From Cerasicoccus arenae (GTDB lineage Bacteria; Verrucomicrobiota; Verrucomicrobiia; Opitutales; Cerasicoccaceae), in assembly GCF_014651635.1 (NCBI RefSeq), contig NZ_BMXG01000006.1:124001-188000 (forward strand): DNA of 64,000 bases, given 5' to 3'. Every line of letters begins with the position of its first letter. The stretch's first letter is position 1. This document shows, in pieces, positions 18,386 to 26,817 of the stretch. The notes below the pieces were generated by a model. That model saw only the letters and a program-made list of their open reading frames with translations. It had not been told where the DNA came from and ran no database searches. The position numbers and the translations under genes were made by a program.

Positions 18386-19340
18386 CGACGAATTGGATTT
18401 CGTTGGATTGGATGAAGGTGATTTTCAGCTGGCTGGTGGCCTGGACAATCGAGCCAACTTTGAAGACTTGATTGTTCATCAGAACACGACTTTTCCCCCC
18501 AGCAACCTTGATGCCTGTTATGCGTGATGCTTCCAAGAACGCAATGATTTTCGGGTCAGGTTCTTGATTGGCGGTTACAGCAGGTGCGGGCGCAGGAGCT
18601 TCCGCCTCGGTGCCAGTGGTTACTGGTTGCTGGGGCAAAGGTTGGATGTCGGGCGCGGGTCCTTGTGTGCCTACAGCATTCGCGGCAACTGGTTCAGCCG
18701 GAATGATGACAGGTGCGGGCGCAATGGGTGCTGGTGGAGTCTCTGCTGCGCGTGAAGGAGGCAGAACCGTCGCGGGTTTGGGCGTTGGTACCGTAGCAAC
18801 TGAGGCAACTGCTGCAGGCTTGACTGGAGCAGACGGTATGGCGGCAATTTGGGCAGGTTGAACCGTGGTTGTTGTTGCCGGCGGAGCAGATTTCACTGGG
18901 GGTGAAATGGGTGCTTTTGGCGCAGGCGCAGGCGTTGGAATTGAAGCTTGTGGAGCGGGAGGAGTGATGACTGGCGCTTCAATACGCACGATTGGCGTGG
19001 GGACGGGTTCAATTCGATTTGCCGTGTGCTGTGGTGTTGACGGTGCCGTTGCGGCGCTCTCAGAGGGGCGAATCGTGACGGGGACCTCGGTGATGACCGG
19101 TGCTGGGGCCGGAGGGTCCTTCTTCACTGCGGTAATCAACAGGCCGATGGCAGCGATGAGCAGAGACAGCACGATCACGCCGACGGTTACCGTGCGCAAC
19201 AGCTTGAAGCTGGTCTTGTCCGCGGGATTGCCACGGCGTGGGTGTGAACCGCCGACCGTGGGGATATTCTGCTTGGCTGGCGTGTCGCCGCCTTCGCGTT
19301 CCCGTTGGGCCTTTTTCAGTGCGTCGTTAATTAATGACAT
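18345..19340 (-). CDS. GspB-like general secretion pathway protein
   Basis: A 331-residue inner-membrane protein. It starts MSLINDALKKAQRERE, a hallmark of GspB/ExeB-like proteins. A single transmembrane segment (about 47-70) leads into a long Pro/Ala/Val-rich periplasmic linker. The C-terminal domain is about 70 residues (IIAFLEASRITGIKVAGGKS to EYRKQFQR) and matches the T2SSB fold. In other Gram-negatives GspA/GspB help insert the secretin through peptidoglycan. The GspA-like ATPase gene lies 7 bp upstream, so the two are co-transcribed. Core T2SS genes are not in the window. The Pro/Ala linker makes length variable, so similarity elsewhere is weak. Confidence 0.8.
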   Translation of the reverse strand: MSLINDALKKAQREREGGDTPAKQNIPTVGGSHPRRGNPADKTSFKLLRTVTVGVIVLSLLIAAIGLLITAVKKDPPAPAPVITEVPVTIRPSESAATAPSTPQHTANRIEPVPTPIVRIEAPVITPPAPQASIPTPAPAPKAPISPPVKSAPPATTTTVQPAQIAAIPSAPVKPAAVASVATVPTPKPATVLPPSRAAETPPAPIAPAPVIIPAEPVAANAVGTQGPAPDIQPLPQQPVTTGTEAEAPAPAPAVTANQEPDPKIIAFLEASRITGIKVAGGKSRVLMNNQVFKVGSIVQATSQLKITFIQSNEIQFVDESGVEYRKQFQR

Positions 19341-19347
19341 GGCGGTG

Positions 19348-20163
19348 TTAGCCGAGGCGTTTTAGATCTTTGATTGCGCGGGAGATGTCGCTGAATGCAA
19401 TTTCTTCAGAATCGCGAATATAGGCAGCCAGAAGCGCTTTGTCACACAGATTGTTGATTAAGCGTGGTGTGCCCTGAGTCCACCGATGGATGCGCCATTG
19501 TGCCCACCAAGTGAAGCGTGGGCACCCGTTGCTGCCTGCGGTGGTTAGGCGATGTTGGATGTAGCTCGCGGTTTCTGCCCGGTTGAGTGCAGACAGGTCG
19601 TAGTAAACCAGCACGCGTTGGCGGAATTGACGAAGGCGTTTCTCGCGTAGCCGGTCGTTGAGCTCGGGTTGCCCCATTAAAATGATCTGCAACAGCTTCT
19701 GGTCGTGCGTCTCCAAATTGGACAACAACCGTAGTTGCTCCATGACCTCGAATGAGAGATTTTGCGCCTCATCGATGATCATTACGATCTCCTTGCCGGC
19801 ATGGATGCGGGCTAGCAGGGCACCGTTGAGGCGGGCGGTCAGGTCAATGTGGCTGGCTTCGGGAACATCTTCACCCAGTTCGTGCAGGATATTGAAGAGC
19901 AGCTGCTGTTCGGAAATACGCGGGTTGAGTATGAGGATGGTCTCAATTTGCGGCTGTTCGTCCAGCTCGCCCAGCAGTGTACGGCAGAGCGTGGTCTTAC
20001 CGCAGCCGACTTCGCCCGTGAGCACGATGAATCCCTTCTTCTCTTTAATGCCGTAGCGTAGGTGTGCGAGCGCGTCTTGGTGCGTGGGACTTAAGAAGAG
20101 AAACTTCGGGTCCGGCGTCACGTTGAACGGCATTTCGCTGAGTCCGAAAAATTCCTTATACAT
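19348..20163 (-). CDS. GspA/ExeA-like AAA+ ATPase
   Basis: A 271-residue ATPase of the ExeA/GspA type. MYKEFFGLSEMPFNVTPDPKF is the canonical family start. Walker A is GEVGCGKTT (50-58) and Walker B is EIVMIIDEAQNLS (about 120). The sensor/arginine region includes LRQFRQRVLVYYDLSAL, and GTPRLINNLCDKALLAAY closes the lid. Aeromonas ExeA is about twice as long because of a transmembrane segment and a peptidoglycan-binding domain; both are missing here, so this is a soluble ATPase-only form. It leads an operon with two GspB-like proteins and presumably acts with them. The ftsB gene is divergent, 137 bp away. Confidence 0.88.
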   Translation of the reverse strand: MYKEFFGLSEMPFNVTPDPKFLFLSPTHQDALAHLRYGIKEKKGFIVLTGEVGCGKTTLCRTLLGELDEQPQIETILILNPRISEQQLLFNILHELGEDVPEASHIDLTARLNGALLARIHAGKEIVMIIDEAQNLSFEVMEQLRLLSNLETHDQKLLQIILMGQPELNDRLREKRLRQFRQRVLVYYDLSALNRAETASYIQHRLTTAGSNGCPRFTWWAQWRIHRWTQGTPRLINNLCDKALLAAYIRDSEEIAFSDISRAIKDLKRLG

Positions 20164-20300
20164 AACGTCGATAGCGGGCGCTGGTGGTCAGCGCAGGGAG
20201 ATATCTACCCCTAGGCAAACTCGATGTAAAGGCGAGGGTTTTTTCCTTTGCAATTTGAGCTTTGTTTTACAGAGTTTGTTTGTCGGCAATTACTTCCGCA

Positions 20301-20591
20301 ATGAGCAGCACCAGAAAATATCAGTTCATTTTGCCCGCCATGGCAGTGGCATTGGCCTGCGCATGCGCGGTATTTGGCGTGGTCTTGACGCAGAGCTGGC
20401 GCGAATACAACGCCTTCAACGAGCGTCGTGTCTCCGCCGATGCACACTTGCAGGCGCTGCAACAGCAGAATGCAGAACAACAGACCTACCTCACGGAATT
20501 GCTCAACAATCCGGATATGATCGAACGCGCTACGCGCGAACGTTTAGGCTACTCCCGAGAGGGCGAATTGATCTTCAAATTCCGAGAGTAA
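20301..20591 (+). CDS. ftsB: FtsB/DivIC-like septum formation initiator
   Basis: A 96-residue bitopic membrane protein. The N-terminal transmembrane segment (about 9-31, FILPAMAVALACACAVFGVV) is followed by a coiled coil (RVSADAHLQALQQQNAEQQTY). The C-terminal motif MIERATRERLGYSREGELIFKF is diagnostic of FtsB/DivIC. These proteins bridge FtsQ and FtsL and activate septal peptidoglycan synthesis. The ATG at 20301 (MSSTRKYQF) was chosen over an in-frame start 39 bp earlier, because it leaves a normal short cytoplasmic tail. No other division gene is beside it. Confidence 0.85.
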   Translation: MSSTRKYQFILPAMAVALACACAVFGVVLTQSWREYNAFNERRVSADAHLQALQQQNAEQQTYLTELLNNPDMIERATRERLGYSREGELIFKFRE

Positions 20592-20700
20592 TCCACGACT
20601 TATCGGTCCATTTTGGGGGTTGTTAAGGCTCGGTAAAAAGCGTTTCGATCCCCGAAGTCGTATTGCTGAGACAGGGGTAGCTGAGTAGCTTATCTACATC

Positions 20701-21066
20701 ATGTTGCGGGAGTTTAAAGCCGTGAAACAAGAGCCAGGGCCAGGCAGTCGGCGCTGGTGGGATGGCGATGGCCTGGAATTTGTGGTGTGGTATGATGGGG
20801 CTGACAATTTTACCGGCTTCCAACTTTGCTACCGTGGCTGTGCGCTTACTTGGAAAACCACGGGCTATTGGTCGCACGTGCGGGTTGGCTCAGGCATTAG
20901 CCAAGTCGATTCTCGTGGCTACAGCTCGCCGATTCTTCAGGCCAATGGCGCTCCAACACGTCCTCCGTTCAAGCTGCTGACCGATTTCGAACGCTCCTCC
21001 AAAGCCAGCGTTGGCGATCAAATTCGGGATTTGGTGACAGGCGTTTTGAGTATTGTTGCCCGTTAA
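20701..21066 (+). CDS. Hypothetical protein
   Basis: A 121-residue cytoplasmic protein of no recognised family. The N-terminal half is rich in Trp and aromatic residues (RRWWDGDGLEFVVWYDG, GFQLCYRGCALTWK) and looks like a small beta-sheet domain. The C-terminal part is helical (SSKASVGDQIRDLVTGVLSIV). A clean ATG and absence of a competing gene support coding. The neighbours ftsB and the porin give no functional hint. Confidence 0.6.
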   Translation: MLREFKAVKQEPGPGSRRWWDGDGLEFVVWYDGADNFTGFQLCYRGCALTWKTTGYWSHVRVGSGISQVDSRGYSSPILQANGAPTRPPFKLLTDFERSSKASVGDQIRDLVTGVLSIVAR

Positions 21067-21111
21067 GACAGCCAGTGTTAGTAAGGGACCTGCTTAAGGC
21101 TATCAGCATTT

Positions 21112-21140
21112 CTGCAATCCATTCGATAAGTAAATATAAT
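21112..21140 (+). promoter_or_regulatory. Candidate sigma70-type promoter of the porin gene
   Basis: A perfect -10 hexamer TATAAT (21135-21140) stands 17 bp after CTGCAA (21112-21117), a weak -35. Initiation near 21147 would give a leader of about 30 nt before the GTG start of the porin. The region is AT-rich compared with its surroundings. Confidence 0.4.
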
Positions 21141-21175
21141 CTTCAACCGTAATTAAATAAGAATATATTCTCAAT

Positions 21176-22564
21176 GTGCTTTCAAAATCAATCAACTGGA
21201 TCTTGCTTTGGGCGCTCTCTGGCGTCGTCCTGACGCCTTGCGTATGGGCTGAGCCGATGGCCTCCGGCATATCTGGCGAGTTAGCAGAACTCCGGGCGAT
21301 GTTGAAAGCGCAGCAAGAAGTCATTGGCGAATTGCAGCAGGAGGTTCTTGGTTTGCGGGGTGAACTGGATAACGTCCGTGCCTCCTACGTAGCAATTACT
21401 CCACCGCAGGTAATGAATATTGAGCAGGGTGCTAACCAGCAGTTGCCGGCACCTGAGCCTCCTCCTCCCGCAAGCTTGAGCCCGGATTTGAGTTTCAAGC
21501 ATCGTGATTGGTCGTTTGAGGTCTACGGTTTCGTGAAGCTCGACGCCTCCTACGACACACATCGGGTCTACAACGGTGATTTCGTCCGCTACGTCTACCC
21601 CGAGGCTGGCAGTGACGACAATCAACTAAGCATTACGGCGCGCGAGACTCGGCTGGGCCTGAAAATTAACGGGCCTGAGTGGGAAGGCTGGCACCCAAGC
21701 GCACGCATCGAGACGGATTTTTACGGTAATGCCAACAGCAGCACACCGGCTTTGCGAATGCGTCTAGCCTACGCCCAGATGGAGAGAGGAGATTGGCAAT
21801 TTCGCGCGGGGCAGGATTGGGATGCCCTGACGGTTGCCCTGCCGCGCACTGTCAATTGTGGGAGCTATGCCTACCAAGGCGCGTTGTGGTCCCGGCGGCC
21901 ACTCGTCAAGGCGACTTGGCGCAAAGACACTGGAGGCGGTGAATTGCGTGTGATTGGCGCGATTGCCAGCGCCGTGAGCGCGGACATTGATGGCGGTGGA
22001 CAACCGGATGGCAATGACTCTGGCGTGCCCAATTGCGAATTAACCGCTGTCTGTGACTGGCGTTTGGCCGAGGATTGGACTTTGACTACGGCTCTCGGCG
22101 GTGAATGGGGACAGGAAGCATTTGATCGGCCTACTGGCGGGGAATCCGTCTACGACTCCTATGCAGGAATGTTGACGATGGTGCTCAATTGGAAAGATCG
22201 CGCCAAGTTGATGGGGGCGGCATGGGTCGGGTCGGACTTGGGGAGCTTTAACGGTGGCATTGGCCAGACGGTCAACCTAGCGAAGAGTGAGTCCATTAAG
22301 TCGCGCGGTGGGTGGATTCAGTTGCAGACGTTCCCATGGGAGGATTTTAATTGGAACATGGCACTTGGTGTTGATGATCCCGAGGACTCTGACTTGAGCG
22401 TGGGCATGCGGCGCTTCAACGTGAACGCCTCGACGTCTGTTTTTTACAAGTTCACCTCTTACCTGACATTGGCTGCTGAATACAGTTTTCTCCAGACGGG
22501 CTACGTCGGACTACCCACTGCAAATAGCAACCGCATTCAGACTTCGGTGATTGTGGAATTCTAG
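21176..22564 (+). CDS. DcaP-like outer-membrane porin
   Basis: A 462-residue outer-membrane protein. The signal peptide (about 1-25, ending CVWA) precedes a short coiled coil (GELAELRAMLKAQQEVIGELQQEVLGLRGE, split here only by prediction). The strand WSFEVYGFVKLDASYDTHRVY, typical of DcaP-type trimeric porins, follows. The rest alternates amphipathic strands and ends with a Phe (VIVEF), as expected for BAM-inserted barrels. Such porins take up dicarboxylates or other small anions. The start is GTG at 21176, since the ATG two bases earlier is in another frame. The stop codon overlaps that of the convergent neighbour within the palindrome CTAG. Confidence 0.82.
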   Translation: MLSKSINWILLWALSGVVLTPCVWAEPMASGISGELAELRAMLKAQQEVIGELQQEVLGLRGELDNVRASYVAITPPQVMNIEQGANQQLPAPEPPPPASLSPDLSFKHRDWSFEVYGFVKLDASYDTHRVYNGDFVRYVYPEAGSDDNQLSITARETRLGLKINGPEWEGWHPSARIETDFYGNANSSTPALRMRLAYAQMERGDWQFRAGQDWDALTVALPRTVNCGSYAYQGALWSRRPLVKATWRKDTGGGELRVIGAIASAVSADIDGGGQPDGNDSGVPNCELTAVCDWRLAEDWTLTTALGGEWGQEAFDRPTGGESVYDSYAGMLTMVLNWKDRAKLMGAAWVGSDLGSFNGGIGQTVNLAKSESIKSRGGWIQLQTFPWEDFNWNMALGVDDPEDSDLSVGMRRFNVNASTSVFYKFTSYLTLAAEYSFLQTGYVGLPTANSNRIQTSVIVEF

Positions 22565-22971
22565 GCTCGAGCTGAACAGCCGGATAGAGCGAGTTTAGGC
22601 TCTTCGCACCAGCGGCGTGCTTCGCCCATATCCTCAAACAAACGGACTTCCCAAGTGGTGTTACAGCTGGCCAAGATTTTGCGGTATAGTTCGCAGCCTT
22701 CCCTTACTTTGGGTTCTCTTACCACGAATGCGATTTTGAAGTTTTTAATGCTTTTGCTCGCGCCGATATCGTAACCAGCAGCTACCGAAATATCGATTTG
22801 ATCGAAGGTGTGGTCGGTGACTTCGAGAAAGTCTGTGAGCATAAACTTGCAATTATCCGAGCGAGAATCGCCGTAAAACTGCGAATTGAATTCATCTAAC
22901 TCTTGCGGGTGGAGCACTCCCCAATGACGTTGGATAACGCCTTGGGGCTCCCATATAATCTCAAAGGGCAT
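22561..22971 (-). CDS. Hypothetical protein with STAS/SpoIIAA-like look
   Basis: A 136-residue soluble protein. The pattern MPFEIIWEPQGVIQRHWG, then FMLTDFLEVTDHTF, FKIAFVV, and a C-terminal ARRWCEE helix resembles the alpha/beta SpoIIAA-like (STAS) fold found in many small bacterial proteins. No phospho-acceptor serine in the classical DSSG context is seen, so regulatory function is not assured. The start at MPFE (22971) is preferred; a start four codons upstream is possible. It converges on the porin gene, sharing the CTAG stop. Confidence 0.6.
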   Translation of the reverse strand: MPFEIIWEPQGVIQRHWGVLHPQELDEFNSQFYGDSRSDNCKFMLTDFLEVTDHTFDQIDISVAAGYDIGASKSIKNFKIAFVVREPKVREGCELYRKILASCNTTWEVRLFEDMGEARRWCEEPKLALSGCSARA

Positions 22972-23145
22972 AACGAGAAGCAAAGAAAGGGGTGTTTTTA
23001 ACTGCTAGATGCCGATTTTAACGCAAGATTGTATTTGCACAATTTCCATAAGCAGTAATATATGCGTGCATTATTTTTGCTTATTTGCCTTGTTCTGCAT
23101 TACCCAGATTGACCTGTGGGGCAGGTATTTACAAAAATAGGATAC

Positions 23146-23412
23146 ATGGCTCTCATGATTCGCATTTTCGCTTCACCGAAAGCTTCGCGTACTGAAATCG
23201 CCGGTTGGCAAGAAGATACTTTGAAAGTGCGAATTGCCGCTCCGCCCGTTGATGGGCAGGCCAACACTGAATTGGTCAAGTTTCTTGCCAAGCATTTGGG
23301 TTTACCCAAGCGCGCGGTAACGATTGTCTCTGGCGAAGGTGGCCGCCGAAAAGTGATTGCGGTGGAGGAGATGAGCACAACTGAACTCATGGCCAAATTA
23401 CCTCCTCGGTAA
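23146..23412 (+). CDS. DUF167 (YggU) family protein
   Basis: An 88-residue protein of the compact YggU fold. Conserved segments are IRIFASPKASRTEIAGW, LKVRIAAPPVDGQANTELVKFLA and KRAVTIVSGEGGRRKVIAV. Function is unknown across the family. The ATG at 23146 is close to the domain start; an in-frame start at 23116 would add ten residues. It is followed immediately by a strong hairpin terminator shared with the convergent chaperone gene. Confidence 0.85.
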   Translation: MALMIRIFASPKASRTEIAGWQEDTLKVRIAAPPVDGQANTELVKFLAKHLGLPKRAVTIVSGEGGRRKVIAVEEMSTTELMAKLPPR

Positions 23413-23416
23413 ACAA

Positions 23417-23444
23417 AAAGGCCCGCTCAATAGAACGGGCCTTT
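23417..23444. terminator. Bidirectional intrinsic terminator
   Basis: AAAGGCCCG (23417-23425) pairs with CGGGCCTTT (23436-23444), with a 10-nt loop that can pair further (CTC/GA). The stem is flanked by A-rich and T-rich sides, so it should work for both the DUF167 gene (+) and the SurA/PpiD-like gene (-), whose stops lie 4 and 22 bp away. Confidence 0.85.
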
Positions 23445-23466
23445 CGTGAATAAAATCAAAGACAGC

Positions 23467-25110
23467 TTAGAGCGCTTCTTCGGTGGCCTCAAGCTTTTGG
23501 CTGCCGATAGCAATGAGCTCGTTGAGGATGCTGGACTCGGTCGCTTGGGCGATACGTCCGGTGAGCTGCGACATTTCTGCGACAACGTCCGGCGATTCTG
23601 CCGTGACTTCGGGCACCTCTAATTTTTTCACATAGATTACGGTGCCGATGTCACCAAAGCCGACCATGTTGGAGACTTCACCCTGGCTCATGTCATTGAT
23701 TGTGCTGAGCTCGAAATTGTCGAGACCTTCGGGTGGAGCAGCCATGGTGAAGTCGGCGTAGCTTTCGACTACCAAGCCGAGAGAATCTGCTGTTTCCGCA
23801 AAATTTTTGTCTTCTTTGACTGCGGCTTGGAGCTCTTTTTGCAGCGACTGGCCCTTTTGGTTAAACTGGCGCTGTTCTTCTTCCTTCGAGTAATCGGCAA
23901 CGACCTGTGCGCGGACCTCAGCGAGAGGGGGGATGGTTGTGCCTGATTTTTCCTTGAGGAAGATGATAGCACCACCGTCGGCCGTGACTAGGCCATCGGA
24001 ATAAAAACGCTTTTCGTCAAGTGAAAGAGCCTGTTGGAGAGCGGCGGGGGGGATGGGGGTATTGCCCGGTAGGTTGTCCGAGCTGAAGGCTGGCAATGGG
24101 GCTAAAGTCAGCCCTAGGTCGCTGATGAAGGTGGCGAGGGATTCGTCACCCTGTTTCACTTTACCTTCATAGGTGGCGTCATACAGCGCAACAGCGAGCT
24201 TATTGGCTTCATCGATTGCGATCTGCTGGGCTTGCTTGGCCTTCCATTTGGCAATGACTTCATCTTTGATCTCATCCAATGGCTTCGTAGCACCTTCTTC
24301 GTTCTTGGGCCACTGTGCGCGTTGGGAATTGTAGAACTTGAGAATATCTGCTTCGGTTGGTTCGCCGACTTGGTCGAGGAAGTCTGCTCCAGAAAATGAG
24401 ACGAACTCGGTGAGGAACTGAGGCTTGGTTTCGTAGCGGAACTTGTTCTGCTGGTAATACGTATCCAGCGCCTCATCGGTGATGTTGATTTCCGGCTTGA
24501 AGGTGCTGCGCTCAAGCGTAGCCAAGTCGACAGACCAAACCGAGTCGCGGCGCTTGATTTCTTCTACTGCAAGGTAGGGCATAACGTAGCCTGGGCCGCC
24601 AATGGCGTTACCCACTTGTTCCATGCGAAAGTTCTGTGAGAGCGCAATTACGAGGGTGTCCTCGTTCATGTTGGGGTTGTTCTTAAAGCCATCAATGAAG
24701 CGCGTATACATGTCCTGGCTGAACTCACCGGTCCGAAAGTCCTTAAAGGCCATACACTCACGGACATACTCTTGGAACTGCTGTTGAGTGGGCTCGGGGA
24801 TCTGGAGTTCGTTGGCCAAGTAAAGCATGACGGCGCGTTGCATGGCACCATACTGAATGGCTTCGTCACTGGTGCGCTGGCGGTTGAGTGCGAGCGTGAT
24901 CAACGTCCACTGCTCCAGTGCGGTTCTGTCGCGATTGGAGTTGAGGTTGAATCCGTAGAATTCGCGTGGCCCGTTGTTTTGGTTGGTTGGGTTGCCGAAG
25001 CCCCCGAAGTTGCCAATGGTAAAAACAAACGATATGATAATCACCACAAGAATCACGCCAAAGATGATTTTATGGTGCCTCTGAATATGGGTCTGGAGCC
25101 AGGTGAACAT
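23467..25110 (-). CDS. SurA/PpiD-like periplasmic chaperone (peptidylprolyl isomerase family)
   Basis: A 547-residue inner-membrane-anchored protein. It begins MFTWLQTHIQRHHKIIFGVI, with one transmembrane segment (about 15-33), as in PpiD. A long helical SurA-N-like region (about 60-230) carries the family-type sequence YVRECMAFKDFRTGEFSQD. The second half holds a weak parvulin-like segment (ITFLKE-like IIFLKEKSGTTIPPLAEVR). The conserved isomerase residues are not obvious, so activity is doubtful; the chaperone role in folding exported proteins is inferred from the family. It is transcribed alone and ends at a shared terminator. Confidence 0.8.
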   Translation of the reverse strand: MFTWLQTHIQRHHKIIFGVILVVIIISFVFTIGNFGGFGNPTNQNNGPREFYGFNLNSNRDRTALEQWTLITLALNRQRTSDEAIQYGAMQRAVMLYLANELQIPEPTQQQFQEYVRECMAFKDFRTGEFSQDMYTRFIDGFKNNPNMNEDTLVIALSQNFRMEQVGNAIGGPGYVMPYLAVEEIKRRDSVWSVDLATLERSTFKPEINITDEALDTYYQQNKFRYETKPQFLTEFVSFSGADFLDQVGEPTEADILKFYNSQRAQWPKNEEGATKPLDEIKDEVIAKWKAKQAQQIAIDEANKLAVALYDATYEGKVKQGDESLATFISDLGLTLAPLPAFSSDNLPGNTPIPPAALQQALSLDEKRFYSDGLVTADGGAIIFLKEKSGTTIPPLAEVRAQVVADYSKEEEQRQFNQKGQSLQKELQAAVKEDKNFAETADSLGLVVESYADFTMAAPPEGLDNFELSTINDMSQGEVSNMVGFGDIGTVIYVKKLEVPEVTAESPDVVAEMSQLTGRIAQATESSILNELIAIGSQKLEATEEAL

Positions 25111-25261
25111 GGGTGTGTTAAAAACGAAACCGGCAGAGTGCCGATAGCTGACAGACCTGTCAATCTTTCCATTCGTCCGCTATTAGAGTTTTTATTTTGA
25201 TAATAACCAATTGCTCGGGATACGAATTGACCATGTGGTGGATTTGAGTGAAAACCTGTCT

Positions 25262-26713
25262 ATGACTGCTCTTACCATGCTAAAGGCTTTTATTGTTAGC
25301 TGCATATCCGTTTATTTACTCGGATGTAGCGGAACGAAAGATTCTGTAGGATCATCTTTTCCATCGATGCCGTATCAATCTAGCATCACCAACTACGAGA
25401 ATAGGGTAAGTTTTCAATCGGATGTTTATGAGTTCCTGGCTTCATTGGAGCTTCTGATAGATGAGCAGAAATCGATGGGCATGGAGTCCTCGGGCGCATT
25501 GATTCAACACTTCGAGGAACTGAAAGATGAAGTGACAGCGATGAGGATTGACGGAGGTCAAGGTAGGAAAATGTCGGAGACCCAATTTGAGGCACTGAAT
25601 TTTCAGCTTTATAGCCTCAGCCGTTCGCTGGATGACTTGCTCAGTCAAAGCCAATCAGATCGAGAAGCTAACGGAAAATTAACTCCATCACTGATGCATA
25701 TTAACGCTGATTTGGCTAGGCTTCAAGCGCTTTTGGCGGCTATGACGCAACGGTCGGTTGAAGAACCAACCATCAAAATGTTTGATTTAAAAATCACACT
25801 TTCGGATTTTTTAGGGGTCATCGTTCTCATTGTAACTTTTGTGGGGGTATTTGTAACGGGCGTTGGGGCAGTCATTGCTTTAAATCAGTGGTTTCGTTCG
25901 CTCAAGTTTAAGGAAATGATCAATGAGCGGGTATCTGTGGCGGTCACTGAGGTTCATATCAGCGCTTACACGATTACGTTGGAATCGCTTGAGTATAGTA
26001 AGGCTTATGGGGCTGGAACTCGAGCCATTATATGGGCGCACCAAGGCTGGAATTTGAATCCTGAATTGCTTTTGATGCCAGGGCGAGAGCATCAATACCT
26101 TTTACCCCGCCATTTGGGTGATGCTAGCAATATTATCGCTTGTCGACGAGCGGTGGAGCTATGTGCCGAATCTTTGAATAGGTGGGAGGAAATCAGCTGT
26201 ATTGCTAATCTAATATCGAATAGTAAAGGGAGTGGGCTAGGGGATGTAACCGATCAAGAGAAAATGAGTGATGTTGTGAAGAACGAATTAAAGGAAAAGA
26301 TTAATGATTTTGAGAAAACTGCACGTGAATCCTATAAGGCTATACTTAATAATTACTTGTTTTACTGCTCTATTTTCCCCTCGGAAAATAAGGATTTTCC
26401 TGATGTTAAGTGTCGAACGGTCCCTATATTGGATGACTTAACAAAGCTTGAGGTATTCGTTCGAGAAAAACCAACTTTTCAGCGAATTATTACGCTCGCG
26501 CGTTACTCTATCCGGTTCAGTGAGAAAGAGTTTGGTTCGACTCAACACTCGTACGAATGGGATCGATTGAAGGCCCTTGCATCTGAAATGATTTCAATGG
26601 CTCACTCTAATTGTCCACGAGTCAACCATCAAAACGTACGTTGGCAAATAAACGTAGCATTGATTCAAGGTCTTAGGTCCGAATACACAAAAAAATTCGG
26701 CCAGCGTATTTAA
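25262..26713 (+). CDS. Putative lipoprotein with an internal membrane segment, unknown function
   Basis: A 483-residue protein from the ATG at 25262. The N-terminus has a lipoprotein signal (AFIVSCISVYLLGCSG, lipobox LLGC). Residues about 40-165 are helical and possibly coiled-coil. A strongly hydrophobic stretch (about 182-210, DFLGVIVLIVTFVGVFVTGVGAVIAL) follows, then about 270 residues of soluble helical sequence. A lipid anchor combined with a later membrane span is unusual and would put the C-terminus in the cytoplasm if both are used. An ATG at 25277 is also possible. The gene is noticeably richer in A/T than its neighbours, which may mean recent acquisition. No family is recognised. 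Confidence 0.65.
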   Translation: MTALTMLKAFIVSCISVYLLGCSGTKDSVGSSFPSMPYQSSITNYENRVSFQSDVYEFLASLELLIDEQKSMGMESSGALIQHFEELKDEVTAMRIDGGQGRKMSETQFEALNFQLYSLSRSLDDLLSQSQSDREANGKLTPSLMHINADLARLQALLAAMTQRSVEEPTIKMFDLKITLSDFLGVIVLIVTFVGVFVTGVGAVIALNQWFRSLKFKEMINERVSVAVTEVHISAYTITLESLEYSKAYGAGTRAIIWAHQGWNLNPELLLMPGREHQYLLPRHLGDASNIIACRRAVELCAESLNRWEEISCIANLISNSKGSGLGDVTDQEKMSDVVKNELKEKINDFEKTARESYKAILNNYLFYCSIFPSENKDFPDVKCRTVPILDDLTKLEVFVREKPTFQRIITLARYSIRFSEKEFGSTQHSYEWDRLKALASEMISMAHSNCPRVNHQNVRWQINVALIQGLRSEYTKKFGQRI

Positions 26714-26817
26714 GGCTGGTGACCCAGCTTAGAAGTCTTCTTCGTCGTTAAACATAGTAATTATATGACACGCCATAAAGACGTTTATTCCGTGGAATAA
26801 TGAATTTTTATACATTT

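Noticed and set aside
23062-23112. Hydrophobic 16-codon frame before the DUF167 gene
   Set aside because: Too short and without a ribosome site; no evidence of translation.
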